Shown: piece after piece, positions 1 to 8,313 of the stretch
Position numbering within the stretch: position 1 is the first letter of the stretch
Layout of the letters: every line of letters starts with the position of its first letter
Assembly: GCF_017355785.1 (NCBI RefSeq)
Contig: NZ_JAFEWE010000001.1
Location: 496,001-560,000 of the forward strand
Direction of reading: 5' to 3'
Length of the DNA: 64,000 bases
Origin: Desertivirga arenae
GTDB lineage: Bacteria > Bacteroidota > Bacteroidia > Sphingobacteriales > Sphingobacteriaceae
The notes under the pieces: model-generated
Database searches by the model: none
Told to the model about the DNA's origin: nothing
The model's input: the letters and a program-made list of their open reading frames with translations, nothing else
Made by a program: the position numbers and the translations under genes

Positions 1-1580
1 CCTTCCATACTTATAACCTCTCCGGCTTCATTGCAGTTAGAATTAGCCAAGGCGTGAACATATCTTAAAACTCCATCCGCTCTTTTAATTCTATAAACAA
101 TATCTGTATTATGCTTTCCAGCTATAGTTTCCTTGTGATATTCCAGCAGCCGGTCCCGGTCTTCCACATACACCGATCCAAGGAAATGATCGAAGCTTAC
201 AGAAGTAGCTTTTGGCCATCCCCAAATATCATAATGTTCGTCAGACCAGAAGAGCTGATCCTTACTTACATCAAACTCCCAATATCCCAGGCGGGCAATC
301 TTCTGAGCAGAAATCAGGCGACTATTAAGCTTAAAAAGCTCGAACTCGCTTTGCTTCCTTACTGTCACATCCCTGAAATTGACTACTATCCCCCCTAAGG
401 CCTCATTTTTCAGCATGTTACTAAACGTAAACTCCATCCATTTTGATTGACCATTGTCTTCTGCAAGAGAAATAAGGACATTTTTTAACTGCGAACCAGG
501 CTTCTGCTTAAGTCGCTCCAACAATTGATTAAGGTAAGAGGCGTTTTTGCTATCAAAATGCGATACAAATACAGAATCCAGCAATACTTCCCAGCTTAGT
601 CCGGTTATTCTTTCTACCTGCGGAGATACATATTTCACTATGTTATCTTCCCCTAACAGCATAATCCCGTCCGAACTATTTTCGATGAGTCCTCTGAACT
701 TTTTCTCACTTTTCTCCAACCGGTCTTCAGCCATCTTTTGCTGGGTTATATCTCTACCTGAAATACAGACACCAGTAATAACTCCCTCCTCTTTAATTGG
801 ATAAATAGAAAAACTAAAACAGTAAAAACCCTCTCCCTCTACAAACAGAGGTCTCTGATATTGTACCACATTGTCCTTCAACACACGGATAACCTGCTTT
901 TTAAAATATTCTTTCCAGGGATCTTCGATATAATCCAAAAGGCTTTTACCTTCTTCAAACTTAAGGGGTGAGTCTTTTAATAAAATATAGTCATGAGCTC
1001 TATTATTGAACGCCTTAATCTTTAAGTCAGGATCGGTAAGGACGAAACCTTCTATAGAATTGTTAAAGATCGTACGAAGGTTTCTTTCCAGTTCAATTTC
1101 TACCCGGGTTTTATTTTCGGGTGCTGATGCCGTATCGTCTTCACCCAGACCACGAGTCGCTTCCTCCCGATTTAACACCCTGGACGTAATATCAAGGATG
1201 GTATGAATAATATACGCTAGCTCCCCTTTAGTATCTACTACTGCAGAGGTATGAGTTTCCCAATAGTTGATTTGGCTACTTGCTCCATTTCCTGTTGGCA
1301 AATCGTATCGAATAGGTCCCAGATCATATGCTCCCTTCGTTGTCCGTACCTTTTCAAGCGCCGTTCTGATAGACTTGATTGCAGATTTTTTATTGTCCGT
1401 TTCCAAATCTGGAAACACCTGAAAAAGAGGTTTGTCAAGCAGCTCGGGTAAGGGAGTACGAGTGGCTTTTATAAAAGCATCATTGGCGTCCATAATGCGA
1501 TAATCCTTTTCAGGGTATAAAATTAAGGTGGGCACAGGATGACTTTTAAAAATCTCGTGAACGTCTTGTAATGGTATCAT
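1..1580 (-). CDS. Multi-PAS sensor protein, probable histidine kinase (C-terminus outside window)
   Basis: Reading the minus strand from the ATG at 1580 gives 526 codons without a stop up to the window edge. The protein is a chain of about four PAS folds: residues about 5-115, 145-260, 265-385 and a PAS_3-type fold starting near 425 with the typical LGYWEFD start and a WGWPK motif. Short linkers such as DITQQKMAEDRLEKSEKKF join them, as in sensor kinases. No membrane segment is visible, so it is probably cytosolic. The output domain lies left of position 1; a HisKA/HATPase module is the usual partner but is not seen. The frame stays open for about 45 codons upstream of this ATG but has no ATG, GTG or TTG, so 1580 is the best start. 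Confidence 0.85.
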   Translation of the reverse strand, partial: MIPLQDVHEIFKSHPVPTLILYPEKDYRIMDANDAFIKATRTPLPELLDKPLFQVFPDLETDNKKSAIKSIRTALEKVRTTKGAYDLGPIRYDLPTGNGASSQINYWETHTSAVVDTKGELAYIIHTILDITSRVLNREEATRGLGEDDTASAPENKTRVEIELERNLRTIFNNSIEGFVLTDPDLKIKAFNNRAHDYILLKDSPLKFEEGKSLLDYIEDPWKEYFKKQVIRVLKDNVVQYQRPLFVEGEGFYCFSFSIYPIKEEGVITGVCISGRDITQQKMAEDRLEKSEKKFRGLIENSSDGIMLLGEDNIVKYVSPQVERITGLSWEVLLDSVFVSHFDSKNASYLNQLLERLKQKPGSQLKNVLISLAEDNGQSKWMEFTFSNMLKNEALGGIVVNFRDVTVRKQSEFELFKLNSRLISAQKIARLGYWEFDVSKDQLFWSDEHYDIWGWPKATSVSFDHFLGSVYVEDRDRLLEYHKETIAGKHNTDIVYRIKRADGVLRYVHALANSNCNEAGEVISME

Positions 1581-2108
1581 ATCATCATCGAATGAAAGCG
1601 TACCGGCAATTGGTTTATAATCAAAAGAAACAATATAAAATGCTGGATTTAGTTTGCTATCACTGGTAAAATAGTAATGAGACTTGGAGCATTCGATAAA
1701 AGACCGCGGTTATAATATTGCAATCAGCTAATCGGGATTAGCAGCCATCAAAAAGAAAAATCAAGTACTTTGGAGGGTCAGAACCTGCTAAACAAAAAAC
1801 CCCTGATGCTTTGGAGAAAGCAGCAGGGGTAGATCCACAACCATGAATCAGCAAATGAAGATTTGTAGTGAGCGAATATCCATTTCTTGTAGTAATAAAA
1901 AAATGAGGTTTATCACAAATACGAAAAAGAGAAGCTCTTCATCCGCAATTAATTCTCTTATAACCCTAAGCAATACTAAATTATTATTGTTAGACCACGA
2001 TTAAAATGAAAATTTTGATCTCCGCTCCCTTTGTAGGATTAATTAATAGCTCTTTTAAAAGAAGAACGATTAATTTGTTGAAGAATACTATTAAAATGTA
2101 AAGCTTAC
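1581..2108. other. Intergenic stretch, 528 bp
   Basis: Apart from the minus-strand terminator at 1793-1830 nothing is recognised. The interval from 1831 to 2108 would be a long 3' untranslated tail of the DapB-like gene or could carry an independent short transcript; no convincing promoter was seen on the minus strand. Confidence 0.5.
1793..1830 (-). terminator. Rho-independent terminator, minus strand
   Basis: Arms 1799-1812 and 1817-1830 pair over 14 positions with one mismatch around a 4-nt loop. Read on the minus strand, the hairpin is followed by a run of six T. It would end transcripts coming from the DapB-like gene, whose stop lies about 280 bp upstream on that strand. Confidence 0.7.
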
Positions 2109-2789
2109 CTAGATCAAGTTCTGCCCGATCAGATCCAGGACTGAATACCTCTTATTTTCAAAGACATGATCTTTTACGGCCTCAACTATTTTCCAGAGGC
2201 CGGTTACGTAAGACTGATGCCCCAGCACTTTTGTTTCAATTGATATCTGTTCAGATCCTTCTCCGATAATAATCTTGTGATAAGCATGCCTATCCAAAAA
2301 CGCTGCAGGTATTCCGATCTCCGCTAATTGCCGTTCAGGTTCCCTCACAGATTCGATCTCGGGAAAAGGAATATTTAAAGACTCAGCAATCTTATAGGCT
2401 GTTCCCGGAGCGGAGGTTTTAGTTTTTTGATGGGATTCAACGATCCTAATCTTCTCCTTCTCAAAATATTTTCTTGAATCACTTAAAAGGCTAATGGTCT
2501 TAAGAAGTAAAATAGAGGTATTAGGACAAATTATGAGCGGAAAGTTTGGAGTCATATTCTCCGTTTTAAGTCCAGTTGAAAGCTCGATCAATACAGACTT
2601 AGTCTTTGCACAAAAATCAACGGCATCATCAAGTTGCCTTCCTGAGCCGGCATGAACCACTATCACCTCTTGAGAAAGAATCTCGCTATTAATCATATCC
2701 CAACTAATAACTTCACAATTCCTTAAATCCGGATTGGAAGATAAAATTGCATTTGCAAGCTTTCCTGCTCCGACAACAACGACCTTCAT
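2109..2789 (-). CDS. Dihydrodipicolinate reductase-like (DapB family) oxidoreductase
   Basis: 226 aa. The N-terminus MKVVVVGAGKLANAI is a Rossmann dinucleotide-binding fold, and the segment ESHQKTKTSAPGTA corresponds to the DapB active-site region (usually E-x-HH-x-x-K-x-DAPSGTA). The second His and the DAPS core are altered (HQ, TSAPGTA), so the protein is DapB-like rather than certain 4-hydroxy-tetrahydrodipicolinate reductase; it may act on another substrate. DapB proteins reduce a cyclic imine with NAD(P)H in lysine and diaminopimelate synthesis. The ATG at 2789 is chosen because the longer frame only offers TTG at 2813. The gene stands alone and is divergent from the ZU5 lipoprotein gene. 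Confidence 0.7.
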   Translation of the reverse strand: MKVVVVGAGKLANAILSSNPDLRNCEVISWDMINSEILSQEVIVVHAGSGRQLDDAVDFCAKTKSVLIELSTGLKTENMTPNFPLIICPNTSILLLKTISLLSDSRKYFEKEKIRIVESHQKTKTSAPGTAYKIAESLNIPFPEIESVREPERQLAEIGIPAAFLDRHAYHKIIIGEGSEQISIETKVLGHQSYVTGLWKIVEAVKDHVFENKRYSVLDLIGQNLI

Positions 2790-2952
2790 AATTCTCTTTT
2801 CGCGAAGATGCAAAAAGATAAGTAACGCAAAAAGTTTTATCGCAGTAGGAGGCTTTCGAACATCGCCAGCTCCCCGTTAAAAAGATTCCTGATTTTCATG
2901 TAGCGTTTTCAGAATCGAACACGTTTGGTTCAGACAAATCACATTCAATACC

Positions 2953-4188
2953 ATGAAAAAAGCGCTCTATTACCTCCTTATAGCCCTTCTGGCTACTCAA
3001 TTTTCCTCGTGTAAAAAAGACGGTGAATCGATAGATAATACCGCAGAAGAAGAAACTCCGGGTTCCATAGCCCCTGTTGGTGAAGCAGACCTTTCTGCCA
3101 GGATCTCCAAAAGCATTGGGCTGGGCGGTGGCAGTCTTAGCAGCAAAGATGGGACTATTAAAGTAGAAATTCCGGCAGGAGCTCTTGAATCAAATCAAGA
3201 GGTTTCAATCGTTCCCATTACCAATACAAACCCTTTAGGCATCAATAAAGGTTACCGGCTGGAGCCTCATGGTGTCGAATTTAAAAAGCCGGTGAAGATC
3301 ACTTTTTCTTACACTGATGAAGATATACAAAACACCCTTCCTGAGTTTCTTGGCATTGCCTATCAGGATAAACGGGGCGTTTGGCGGGCAATAGGCGGTG
3401 CCCAGGTAAACAAAACGAGTAAGCAAATCTCTGTTAACACTACTCACTTCAGCGACTGGACTTTCTTCGAACTCCTCTATATGATACCGGTGCATACAAC
3501 TATTGAGCCCGGAAGTTCCGTTGATCTTAAGGTGGTCTGTGATCCTGATATTCTCGGCCCGCTTGTTGAAGGGAAGGAATATGGGATCAATGAAGCTGAA
3601 CCAATCCCAGCATCACGAGTAAAAAAATGGACCTTAAGCGGAGCCGGAAACCTTACGTCTAACGGCTCTACGGCAAAATACAAGGCACCCGGAACTACCC
3701 CTAATCCGAGTACAGTTGCTGTAACTGCGGAAATTGATATGGATCTACTTGGTAAATTCCTTGTAGTAGGTCATATAAGTATTGCTGGTTCTTTTATCGA
3801 GTTTCAGTTAGGAAATTCCCCTATGATAAAGATCCCTGCTTCCCCTGTAGTTAAATTCGGAGGCGACTATCTGCTTGCTAATCCTGACAACGAGGGTGGA
3901 GGTTATTTCTTATTAAGATGGCCGGGAGGTAAAGGTACACATGGTTACACTATGGAAAATTCAGGTGGTCACTTTCACTGGCTAGATGGCGTAGATTACG
4001 TAAATTACTACCTGGACGATGACAAGGTTACCATCAGTGGGGGCTCAATAAACATTACAAGCATGGGCGAAGATGACGGATGGGTGGAAGGCACCTTTAC
4101 AGTTTCGCCTACCGGTTCCGGAAAGCCCTTTCCCCGTCCAAGCGTGAACGTAAGCGGCAGGTTCAGAGCTAGAAAGGGATTTCAATAA
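2953..4188 (+). CDS. ZU5-domain lipoprotein
   Basis: 411 aa. The signal peptide ends in a lipobox (FSSC at residues 17-20) followed by KKDGE, a tail typical of Bacteroidota lipoproteins, so it is probably an outer-membrane lipoprotein. Residues about 57-155 form a ZU5-like domain: a GGG-S-x-x-DG-x-V/I-x-IPAGAL start and an EPHGVEFKKPVKITF strand pair. ZU5 domains are beta-sandwiches that mediate contacts in surface and cytoskeletal proteins. The C-terminal 250 residues contain a poorly conserved Ig-like stretch and a beta-rich GGGY...GWVEGTF region of unknown role. Monocistronic: a 12-bp hairpin follows the stop. Confidence 0.8.
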   Translation: MKKALYYLLIALLATQFSSCKKDGESIDNTAEEETPGSIAPVGEADLSARISKSIGLGGGSLSSKDGTIKVEIPAGALESNQEVSIVPITNTNPLGINKGYRLEPHGVEFKKPVKITFSYTDEDIQNTLPEFLGIAYQDKRGVWRAIGGAQVNKTSKQISVNTTHFSDWTFFELLYMIPVHTTIEPGSSVDLKVVCDPDILGPLVEGKEYGINEAEPIPASRVKKWTLSGAGNLTSNGSTAKYKAPGTTPNPSTVAVTAEIDMDLLGKFLVVGHISIAGSFIEFQLGNSPMIKIPASPVVKFGGDYLLANPDNEGGGYFLLRWPGGKGTHGYTMENSGGHFHWLDGVDYVNYYLDDDKVTISGGSINITSMGEDDGWVEGTFTVSPTGSGKPFPRPSVNVSGRFRARKGFQ

Positions 4189-4220
4189 TTACAAGTTCAG
4201 GTACTTTTCATTACCTATTA

Positions 4221-4251
4221 TTAGCCCTTTGCACTTTAGGCAAGGGGCTAA
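4221..4251 (+). terminator. Hairpin after the ZU5 lipoprotein gene
   Basis: Arms of 12 bp (one G-U pair) around a 7-nt loop, 33 bp after the stop at 4188. The T-tract is weak, so termination efficiency is uncertain. Confidence 0.5.
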
Positions 4252-4300
4252 TCAATTTCCTTGATAACTATTCCTCTTCCTTTTACGTAAAAGTTCTTCA

Positions 4301-5122
4301 ATGACTTTTGCATCAAGGGCTACTCTAGCTTATTTAACCATCAGCGCCACTTGGATCGTATTGAGCGACAGAATTATCTTTTTTCTCTCTGAAAAATTAC
4401 GGAAGGAAGATATTCTTCTGATGCAAAGTGGGAAAGGGCTATTCTTCATTTCCTTTACAGCTATCTTGCTATACTTCGCCTTAAGACGGTATAGTGAGAG
4501 GCAACATAGGTACATTAATGAAATTAAGATCTCAGCAGAAGAGAATGAGAAGCTGGTAAATATTCTGAACTGCGTAAGTAACATGGCAATCTTAACGGAT
4601 AAGGATTCGCGAATAGTTTGGGTTAACAAATCATTCAGCGAGTTCACTGGATATAGCTCCCAAGAAATATTAGGTCAACTACCTTTCATACTGCATAAAG
4701 AAAAGACAGACGTATTTACTCTAAACAAAATTAAAGAGCGTTGCTCCAGGCATGAGTTCTTTAAAGAAGAGCTTATAAATTACAAAAAAAATGGCGAGCA
4801 TTATTGGGTAGAGTTAACGTTCAGTCCCCTATTTACCCCTGCAAATGAGTTCAAAGGCTACATTACCATTCATTCTGTAATTACCGACCGGAAGATTAAA
4901 GACGAACAGATTCAAAAGCAAAATGAAGTTCTGCGGGAGATGGCCTGGTTAAACTCCCATGAGATCCGAAAATCCGTAGCGAATATGCTAGGATTGTTAT
5001 CCCTCTACCCTGATCAGCAAACAGAAGAAGAGTCTGAGGTGTTACGCCTATTGCGTGAAAGTACTCAGGAGTTAGACTCGGCATTGAAAAGAATAGCTGA
5101 AAAGTCGAACAAGGTTTCCTGA
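4301..5122 (+). CDS. Membrane PAS protein with His-containing dimerisation helix but no ATPase domain
   Basis: 273 aa. Two membrane segments (residues about 5-28 and 45-65) are followed by a coiled linker, one PAS domain (about 80-200, with a GYSSQEILGQ motif and a PAC segment ending ITDRK) and a C-terminal helical segment MAWLNSHEIRKSVANMLGLLSL that resembles a HisKA H-box. The protein stops about 45 residues after this helix, where a kinase would carry its HATPase domain. The stop is followed by non-coding sequence, and no ATPase fragment follows in another frame. It may be a phosphotransfer or dimerisation partner of another kinase, or a natural truncation. The lone gene has no adjacent response regulator. 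Confidence 0.75.
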   Translation: MTFASRATLAYLTISATWIVLSDRIIFFLSEKLRKEDILLMQSGKGLFFISFTAILLYFALRRYSERQHRYINEIKISAEENEKLVNILNCVSNMAILTDKDSRIVWVNKSFSEFTGYSSQEILGQLPFILHKEKTDVFTLNKIKERCSRHEFFKEELINYKKNGEHYWVELTFSPLFTPANEFKGYITIHSVITDRKIKDEQIQKQNEVLREMAWLNSHEIRKSVANMLGLLSLYPDQQTEEESEVLRLLRESTQELDSALKRIAEKSNKVS

Positions 5123-5225
5123 TGTTAAACCAGAGAATTTCCGTCCCCCCTGGTTTCGAAATTTAATAAACTCTATCTTGCCGTCGGCTTCTACAAGCCC
5201 TTTCTACTATTAGATACTGAAAGAA

Positions 5226-5780
5226 ATGAAATCCGAAAAAGAAAAAATGTTGGCAGGTGAGCCTTATGATGCACATTGTGAGGAAATGATAGCTATTCGT
5301 ACTAAAGTTAAGCGTATACTGCACAAATTAAACGTTACCGAATATTATACCGAGAACTTTCAAGCTACAATGAACGAGCTCTGTCCTAACTCAGCTAAGA
5401 ATGTGCATTTGGAGCCTCCATTCTATTGCGACTACGGCGAGAATATCTTTGCAGCAGACGGAGTATTCATCAATTTCGGGGCTGTGATCTTAGACGGTGC
5501 AAAAGTTACTATAGGCCGAAAAACATTAATAGCTCCCGGCGTTCATATATACACGGCGCGGCATCCCCTTAATATTGAAGAAAGACGCGTGTGGGAAGAT
5601 TGCCTTCCTGTTACTATAGGCGAAGAATGCTGGATAGGAGGACATGCTACTATTTGTCCCGGGGTAACCATCGGAGATCGTGCCGTAATTGGAGCCGGAG
5701 CCGTAGTTACAAAGGATATTCCCGCTGATACATTAGCCGTAGGAAATCCTGCAAGGGTTGTAAAAAAACTGAATGAATAA
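5226..5780 (+). CDS. Sugar O-acetyltransferase (maltose/galactoside acetyltransferase family)
   Basis: 184 aa, the usual length of Maa/LacA/NodL left-handed beta-helix enzymes. The N-terminal Mac domain begins MKSEKEKMLAGEPYD and is followed by hexapeptide repeats (residues about 75-175). Signature segments are PPFYCDYGENI, the active-site loop YTARHPL with the catalytic His, and the closing GAGAVVTKDIPADTLAVGNPARV. The family transfers acetyl from acetyl-CoA to a sugar hydroxyl in the cytosol. The natural acceptor cannot be told from sequence. A paralogue lies at 31161-31754. Confidence 0.9.
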   Translation: MKSEKEKMLAGEPYDAHCEEMIAIRTKVKRILHKLNVTEYYTENFQATMNELCPNSAKNVHLEPPFYCDYGENIFAADGVFINFGAVILDGAKVTIGRKTLIAPGVHIYTARHPLNIEERRVWEDCLPVTIGEECWIGGHATICPGVTIGDRAVIGAGAVVTKDIPADTLAVGNPARVVKKLNE

Positions 5781-5875
5781 AGTATTGCCACTATAAGAAA
5801 GCAGTTGTCAGAAAAACAAACAGTATTTTCGATTGCTATGAGTTTAATTGGCAAGTATAAGTGGCAAGTTCAACC

Positions 5876-6136
5876 TTAGCTAACACAGCCAATCTCAGTA
5901 AGTTTCTTTAGGAGGCCTTCCAGTAGTTCAGCCTCGAAAGAAGACAGATCAGGAGAAATATACGATTCAGCTTTTATTTCCAGGAAGTTGGTTCCTGGTT
6001 GCTGAAACACTAATTTGACCTTTCGGCTTGCAGAGTAATATTCAAAGTATTCGTATTCCGGATGATCAGGAATCCTTATCGCACCTGAAATTATCTCCTT
6101 ATTTGATAATTTAAAATGAGCTGGAATTATTTGCAT
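5876..6136 (-). CDS. Small hypothetical protein
   Basis: 86 aa, mixed alpha/beta composition, with an aromatic cluster YEYFEYYSASRKVKLVF and an acidic C-terminal helix SFEAELLEGLLKKLTEIG. No signal peptide or membrane segment. It lies 16 bp downstream of the 6153-6383 frame on the same strand and is probably co-transcribed with it. I do not recognise the family. Confidence 0.55.
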   Translation of the reverse strand: MQIIPAHFKLSNKEIISGAIRIPDHPEYEYFEYYSASRKVKLVFQQPGTNFLEIKAESYISPDLSSFEAELLEGLLKKLTEIGCVS

Positions 6137-6152
6137 ATTTATGTTAAGACCT

Positions 6153-6383
6153 CTACCCTGTTCTATCCAGGGTTCTAAAATCCATAACCTTCATTACAGT
6201 TGTTTGCTTAACGGCGGTAAGCAACAGAAACTTTGATTCAGTCTCCTCAAGCTTATTCTCAAACATTGAGAATCGGTTCTTTAATAAGTGCATACCCTCC
6301 TTGAAGGTCTTTAAGTTTTCTTTAAATTCAGCGGATTTCGCGTTAACCTCTGCTATATAAGCAGCAATTTGTTCTTTAGTCAA
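6153..6383 (-). CDS. Small coiled-coil hypothetical protein (TTG start)
   Basis: 76 aa. Residues 1-60 are a charged helical stretch with heptad-like spacing (AEFKENLKTFKEGMHLL, then FSMFENKLEETESKF), suggesting a coiled coil. The only early start is TTG at 6383, preceded by an in-frame stop three codons upstream; a start at the Met of GMHLL would leave only 46 residues. It is first of a probable two-gene unit with 5876-6136. Function unknown. Confidence 0.45.
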   Translation of the reverse strand: MTKEQIAAYIAEVNAKSAEFKENLKTFKEGMHLLKNRFSMFENKLEETESKFLLLTAVKQTTVMKVMDFRTLDRTG

Positions 6384-6653
6384 GATAGGTTAAAAGCAAT
6401 TTCAAACCAGTTTTGTTTAAATTTTGAGGAAAATTACTGCTAAGAGTACAACTCTCCTCTCCCTACGCACCTCACCTTCTTCGGAACTTTTTACCTTAAT
6501 CTGGTCGTTTACGATCAGGGGTGTCAAGCCCCCGCTGTTGCATCAGGAATAAATTGCTGGATTAACGCTTGATCAAACATTGGCGAAGCTCTGATGTTAA
6601 CTAATTCTACTATGATTTACCAGCCCTTTGGCTAATCACTTAAATTAAACACT

Positions 6654-7622
6654 ATGTTTTACCACGTAAAAGAGTTGCAATTTAACGCAAGGGTGTCAAA
6701 ACCCGACCCGCGATTTGCCAGACTACTTCTTGAGCAGTTTGGAGGAGGCAATGGCGAACTTAAGGCGGCCATGCAATATTTTGTACAAGCCTTTGCTTGT
6801 AAGAACCCATACCCGGATAAATACGATTTATTAATGGACATCGCCACCGAGGAGTTTAGTCACCTGGAAATAGTTGGTGCAACCATACAAATGTTATTGT
6901 CAGGAGTTAACGGAGAATTGAAAAATGCTGCCGAAAGCGAGGACATCATGCAGATGCTAGACGGAAAAGCGGCAAAAGAAGGATTTATTCATGAAGCAAT
7001 GATCAATCCTCAGTTTTGCGTTTTGTCTGGTGGCGGGCCGATGCTTACCGATAGTAACGGGAACCCATGGACAGCCAATTATTTGAATGCTAACGGAGAT
7101 CTAACGGTCGACCTAAGGTCTAATATTGCCGCTGAATCGCGTGCGAAAATAGTTTACGAGTACCTGATGAAGTTTACAGATGACCCTTATGTGAAGGAGA
7201 CGCTGAGATTTCTGATGACCAGGGAGGTAGCACACTACCAGCAATTCGAAGCAGCCTTAAGTACTATACAGCCTAATTTTCCTCCAGGTGTACTTCAAAG
7301 CGACCCACGTTACAGCAACCAATATTTCAACATGTCTTCAGGTTCAGAAGCTAAAGGACCATGGAACGAAGGAACGAGCAGTCAGCTGGGTGAGCAATGG
7401 CAGTATATCCAGGATCCTTTAGATGCGGTTACCAGTACTGAGGGACTTACAAGCGTACAGCCAACTGGAACAGACCGTACAGAAAAGACAGTAGCTAAGA
7501 TGAACAAGGCACTAAGTGAAGAACGAAGTGCAGAGGTGAAGTCTGCTACACCTGTAAAAGATATCCAATGGAGTACTTATTCAGAAGCTAAAGTTGACGA
7601 CACAAGGAAGAAATCAAAATAG
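6654..7622 (+). CDS. Manganese catalase
   Basis: 322 aa. Non-haem dimanganese catalase, a ferritin-like four-helix protein that dismutates H2O2. Metal-binding helices are visible: FVQAFACKNPYPDKYDLLMDIATEEFSHLEIVG supplies E-x-x-H (residues about 65-72), and FLMTREVAHYQQFE near residue 185 supplies the second E-x-x-H. The C-terminal third (after about 230) is polar and probably disordered, as usual in the family. A DsbA-like gene overlaps its 3' end by 29 bp, so the two are probably co-expressed. Confidence 0.92.
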   Translation: MFYHVKELQFNARVSKPDPRFARLLLEQFGGGNGELKAAMQYFVQAFACKNPYPDKYDLLMDIATEEFSHLEIVGATIQMLLSGVNGELKNAAESEDIMQMLDGKAAKEGFIHEAMINPQFCVLSGGGPMLTDSNGNPWTANYLNANGDLTVDLRSNIAAESRAKIVYEYLMKFTDDPYVKETLRFLMTREVAHYQQFEAALSTIQPNFPPGVLQSDPRYSNQYFNMSSGSEAKGPWNEGTSSQLGEQWQYIQDPLDAVTSTEGLTSVQPTGTDRTEKTVAKMNKALSEERSAEVKSATPVKDIQWSTYSEAKVDDTRKKSK

Positions 7623-8292
7623 TTCAGAATTTTTATTTCCACAAACAGAGGATCGGATAGAACTTACCTTCTACGCTGATCCTCTTTGTTGCTGGAGCTG
7701 GGCACTATTATTGGAAATTGAAAAACTAGGCCAGGCATTTCCTGAAATACTTAACATTTCTATTTGCCTGGGTGGAATGATCCAACGCTGGGAAAACTTT
7801 AACGACCCGCTTAACGCTATTAACAAGCCTTCTCAGATGGGCCCTGTTTGGATGGATGCGAAGATAAAAACAGGCATTCCCTTCAATGAAAGTATATGGG
7901 TTGAAGATCCTCCAACATCCTCGTTCCCTGCCTGTATCGCTATAAAAACTGCAGAGCTTCAATCAAAAGAACTTGGATGGCAGTATTTAAAATTAGTTAT
8001 GAAAGGTGTAATGATGGAAGGCAGGAACATCGCTAAACAGGATATCTTGCTCGAACTAGCCGAAACCCTGTCCCTTCAGAATCTTGATTTCAACCTTCAG
8101 CTGTTTATTGATGAATATAACCAGGAATCTAGCAGAGAAGCTTTTAGAAAAAACATCCAGCAGGCTAAGATCAACAATATAGGGAGATACCCTACTGTCA
8201 CCTTAACATATCCGGGCAAAAGAGGGATCATTATTACAGGATATCGACCTTTTGAAATTTTAAGAGATGCTTTCCTTAGCATTGCATCCTGA
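7594..8292 (+). CDS. DsbA/FrnE-family thioredoxin-fold protein
   Basis: About 232 aa if it starts at the TTG at 7594, the only initiation codon before the conserved fold. The N-terminal strand TFYADPLCCWSWALLLEIEKL carries the CCWSW motif at the position of the thioredoxin active site, as in Bacteroidota DsbA-family proteins related to FrnE and the ClpXP adaptor SpxH. A helical insert and the cis-Pro region (GRYPTVTLTYPG) follow. No signal peptide, so it is probably cytosolic. It overlaps the Mn-catalase gene by 29 bp in another frame, implying translational coupling and a link to oxidative stress. Exact start uncertain. Confidence 0.75.
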   Translation: MTTQGRNQNSSEFLFPQTEDRIELTFYADPLCCWSWALLLEIEKLGQAFPEILNISICLGGMIQRWENFNDPLNAINKPSQMGPVWMDAKIKTGIPFNESIWVEDPPTSSFPACIAIKTAELQSKELGWQYLKLVMKGVMMEGRNIAKQDILLELAETLSLQNLDFNLQLFIDEYNQESSREAFRKNIQQAKINNIGRYPTVTLTYPGKRGIIITGYRPFEILRDAFLSIAS

Positions 8293-8313
8293 TGGAAAAT
8301 GGAGGACTTTCGA

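Noticed and set aside
111-1451. Several plus- and minus-strand ORFs of 60-95 codons over the left-edge region
   Set aside because: They are shadows of the long minus-strand PAS protein, whose frame is open through the whole stretch with clear PAS motifs.
1581-1717. Open frame continuing upstream of the left-edge PAS gene start
   Set aside because: No ATG, GTG or TTG is present in it, and PAS similarity starts only after the ATG at 1580.
1843-2004. Possible 53-codon plus-strand ORF after the terminator hairpin
   Set aside because: Ser/Lys/Ile-rich composition without motif, no promoter and no ribosome site; probably chance.
5128-5158. AAACCAG/CTGGTTT inverted repeat after the PAS/H-box gene
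   Set aside because: Loop is long and no T-run follows, so it is not convincing as a terminator.
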